The notes below the pieces were generated by a model. It did not search any database and was not told where the DNA came from. It saw only the letters and a list, made by a program, of their open reading frames with translations. From Verrucomicrobiales bacterium (lineage in GTDB: Bacteria > Verrucomicrobiota > Verrucomicrobiia > Limisphaerales > UBA9464): DNA of 6,993 nt. Every line of letters starts with the position of its first letter. Positions within the stretch are counted from its first letter, which is position 1. The stretch lies in the NCBI GenBank assembly GCA_003445095.1, contig DLVS01000832.1, positions 1-6,993 of the forward strand, given 5' to 3'. Shown here piece after piece: positions 4,918 to 6,993 of this stretch. The position numbers and the translations under genes were made by a program.

Positions 4918-6993
4918 CTACTTCCGCCCGAGATCCTGGAGATAGCTGACCAAATCCCTGAGTTCGTCCGCCGATAGCCCATCGACCAACCCTGACGGCA
5001 TTAGGGTTCCCAGTTGACGCTGTTCCACGATCGTTTCGCGCGGCAAGCGCACGGTCTGGCCACTCAAATGATCGACGATGGTAAGCGAATCCGCTTCCTC
5101 ACCGCGCAGGTAGCCTTGGTACACTGTGCCATCGCGAGTGATGACTTCGCTCGCCATGAAGCCTTCCTTTACCTCCTTCTGCGGTTCGACAATGGCACCG
5201 ACAATGAAATCGAGCGTCTGCGCCGTGCCCAGCGCGCCGAGATCGGGCCCAACCTTTCCGGGAGCGCCATTGATACTGTGGCAGGTCGTGCAAGCGAGCT
5301 GCGGCCGCAGAAAGATTTGGGCACCGCGACTTGGATTCCCACCGGCACGGACGGCTTTGATCACCGTGGGATAATCCGTTGCCGACCAACCCTGCGACCG
5401 CCGTGATCCTCCAGTCGCCGCCGACAAGACAGCGTCGAGGCTGGGGTCGTGCTGGCCACTTCGGGCGAGCTGCTCCCGCAATCCTTGGGCGACTGCCGAG
5501 GAGGGCGGATTGACCCGCAAAGCGCCCGTCAAAGCCGACAGCCCGTCCCGCTGACGCAGGAAGGCGTTGGCGATTTGACTGACGGCGTTGGTATCGACTT
5601 GGCCATTGAACCAACTGGCGGCGGCGGCGGCGGCCTGTTTGGGATCTGCCGCGACCATTTCCGCGATCGCCGCGGCTCTTTCTGGCGTGGGGCTGTCCGA
5701 GCTCGAAGCGCGGATTAACGACTGCAGGGCCGGCGGATCTCCGAATGCGGCCAATCCCTTGATGGCCGCGACTCGTTCTTCGCTCGTGGGGTTCGGTTGG
5801 TCCAACGACTGGGCGAGACGACTTCGCAATGACCCAACTTTCCAAACGCCCACCGCCCGCAGTGCCGCGACGCGAACGCCGAGGTCCGGGCTCTCGAGGA
5901 GCTTCGACAAAGCCGGGGCAAGATCTCCCTCCGGGCGTACCCCACGACGTCGGCTAGACTCCACGGCCTCCTGGAGGCGTTGTGCCTGAAGGGAGGCGAC
6001 GTAGTTGGTTCCTAGCGTGAACGCGCGCGGATTTAGCAATGCGGTGAGATCGCCGGGTCCCCCGGAATTCGCCACGACCTCTGAAAGCTGCCGGACAGTG
6101 TCTTCCTCGAGCGCGACCTCACTAACCCGGCGAAGGCGCCCGGCGGCATACTGCGCTCCCGCGGCCCCGCCGGAAGCTCGGGCAAAGGCCGCGGCACGCG
6201 TCGTCTCACCGCCGAAACGCAAATCGCCACGTGCTCGCGCCGGCTCCCACCACCGGCGAAGAGCGTGGACGCATTGTGTGAAAGCGTACTCCAAAGCGCT
6301 TTCCATCGGTTGATCGAAGACCTGGGCCGCCACTTCGACTGCCTTCGAGTCAGGAACGAAACTGCAAGCGACAACGGCCTCGAGACGGACCCGTGGTTGA
6401 GGATCTCTGACCTGTTTCTCCAAAAGTGTGAGCGGGAAATCAGTCTGATCCGGTCCCCATGTTCGCGCCCAAAGGCCTGTCACTCGCGCCGCATACGCGC
6501 GAGCACCCGTTTGGGGCGAGTTCGCTACCTGGACCAGCAAGTTGGTTTCCAGTAGATCGAGATTCGCAAACGCGCCGAGAGCTTCGAACCGCGCGTGTTC
6601 CGGATCGACTCCGCTGGGAAGGTGTCCGAGCCAAGCGCGCAACGCCGTCGCCGTTTCATCCGCAGCTCGAGTCGATAAAACGCGACGGGCCATTTGGCGT
6701 TCCCAACGCTCCGACGATCCCAGCCGCGCGACGAGGTCCGAAGTCGGCAATCGGCTCAGGGGTTGCCAATTCACCCGCGCACGCCCCTTGGCCGTGACCC
6801 GCCAGATTCGCCCGTGCGCCTGGTCGCGCGCCGGATCGCGAAAGCTGGCCTGGTAATGGCCGATGATTGGATTGTACCAGTCACACAGGTACAACGCTCC
6901 GTCCGGACCAAAGCGAACATCCACGATGCGAAAGGCGGTGTTGGTGGATTCGATCAGTGGGGGCAGTCGTTCCGCTTTGAAGGTAGCGCCGTC
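4918..6993 (-). CDS. PVC-type haem-binding CxxCH protein, 5' part missing
   Basis: Likely periplasmic redox protein of the Pirellula/Verrucomicrobium type, a large multidomain family whose members often accompany sugar or polymer catabolism genes. The frame is open from the right edge to a TAG at 4918, giving the last 691 residues; full-length relatives are usually around 1000 or more, so the signal peptide and most of the N-terminal dehydrogenase-like propeller lie outside. Seen, in window numbering: the end of the dehydrogenase domain at about 1-73 (FGPDGALYLCDWYNPIIGH, then HGRIWRV); a long Ala/Leu/Arg-rich helical stretch at about 80-540 that reads as HEAT repeats; and a C-terminal cytochrome c-like domain from about 550. 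The haem attachment motif CTTCH is at 568-572 (DNA 5278-5292), followed by GKVGPDLG. M665 in LMPSG, before DGLSADELRDLVSYL, is the probable distal haem ligand. Ser/Ala-rich and slip-prone but with no frameshift. Substrate unknown. A GTG at 6924 is internal, not the start. Confidence 0.93.
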   Translation of the reverse strand, partial: DGATFKAERLPPLIESTNTAFRIVDVRFGPDGALYLCDWYNPIIGHYQASFRDPARDQAHGRIWRVTAKGRARVNWQPLSRLPTSDLVARLGSSERWERQMARRVLSTRAADETATALRAWLGHLPSGVDPEHARFEALGAFANLDLLETNLLVQVANSPQTGARAYAARVTGLWARTWGPDQTDFPLTLLEKQVRDPQPRVRLEAVVACSFVPDSKAVEVAAQVFDQPMESALEYAFTQCVHALRRWWEPARARGDLRFGGETTRAAAFARASGGAAGAQYAAGRLRRVSEVALEEDTVRQLSEVVANSGGPGDLTALLNPRAFTLGTNYVASLQAQRLQEAVESSRRRGVRPEGDLAPALSKLLESPDLGVRVAALRAVGVWKVGSLRSRLAQSLDQPNPTSEERVAAIKGLAAFGDPPALQSLIRASSSDSPTPERAAAIAEMVAADPKQAAAAAASWFNGQVDTNAVSQIANAFLRQRDGLSALTGALRVNPPSSAVAQGLREQLARSGQHDPSLDAVLSAATGGSRRSQGWSATDYPTVIKAVRAGGNPSRGAQIFLRPQLACTTCHSINGAPGKVGPDLGALGTAQTLDFIVGAIVEPQKEVKEGFMASEVITRDGTVYQGYLRGEEADSLTIVDHLSGQTVRLPRETIVEQRQLGTLMPSGLVDGLSADELRDLVSYLQDLGRK
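5617..5634. repeat. GGC trinucleotide repeat (x6) inside a CDS
   Basis: Six uninterrupted GGC units (GCC on the coding strand) encode an Ala6 run just before SWFNG in the HEAT-like region of the CxxCH protein. Copy number changes would alter length by whole residues without shifting frame. Confidence 0.8.

Noticed and set aside
4670..4949. Plus-strand frames through the spacer before the PEP-CTERM gene, one of which reads somewhat protein-like (Trp/Tyr-rich near 4727-4790)
   Set aside because: One has only a TTG start, the other resembles nothing and runs into the end of the CxxCH gene. Neither has a ribosome binding site or a recognisable family, and the stretch holds better-supported regulatory signals.
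5099..5845. Long minus-strand and plus-strand frames inside the CxxCH gene
   Set aside because: They are out-of-frame shadows in GC-rich DNA, rich in Arg/Ser/Pro, while the main frame carries the haem motif and HEAT-like sequence.

Overview
The window looks like a chromosomal segment from the Planctomycetes-Verrucomicrobia group, most likely a verrucomicrobium. Two genes point there: a cytochrome-like protein of the Pirellula/Verrucomicrobium type (end of a dehydrogenase domain, HEAT repeats, then a CxxCH haem domain) and a secreted protein with a C-terminal PEP-CTERM sorting tag. The DNA is GC-rich with GC-rich third positions. No mobile element, phage gene, CRISPR array, tRNA or rRNA was seen, so this reads as core-type chromosome and not a genomic island.

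Layout, left to right. (1) 1-1479, minus strand: an AbgT-family antimetabolite/p-aminobenzoyl-glutamate transporter, cut by the left edge. (2) 1480-1797: a 318-bp divergent intergenic region with two small hairpins, a 15-bp near-perfect palindrome and a recurring AAACGC motif. (3) 1798-2862, plus strand: class I (DhnA/FbaB-type) fructose-bisphosphate aldolase. (4) 2863-2965: short convergent spacer. (5) 2966-3691, minus: YebC/PmpR/TACO1-family protein, closer to E. coli YeeN than to YebC at its N-terminus. (6) 3925-4653, minus: PEP-CTERM exported protein with a plausible TATAAT promoter element and, further upstream, an inverted repeat enclosing a tandem 9-mer. (7) 4918-6993, minus: the PVC-type haem-binding protein, cut by the right edge.

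The genes do not form an obvious operon or single pathway. Spacers of about 230-320 bp separate most of them, and the functions are unrelated: folate-related transport, central carbon metabolism, translation or transcription control, exosortase-dependent surface display, and periplasmic redox/degradation. The two genes at the right (PEP-CTERM and CxxCH protein) both act outside the cytoplasm but are 264 bp apart and probably transcribed separately. None of the four visible start codons has a clear Shine-Dalgarno sequence. No convincing new biological system was found; the best leads are the regulatory-looking inverted repeats in the two larger spacers.
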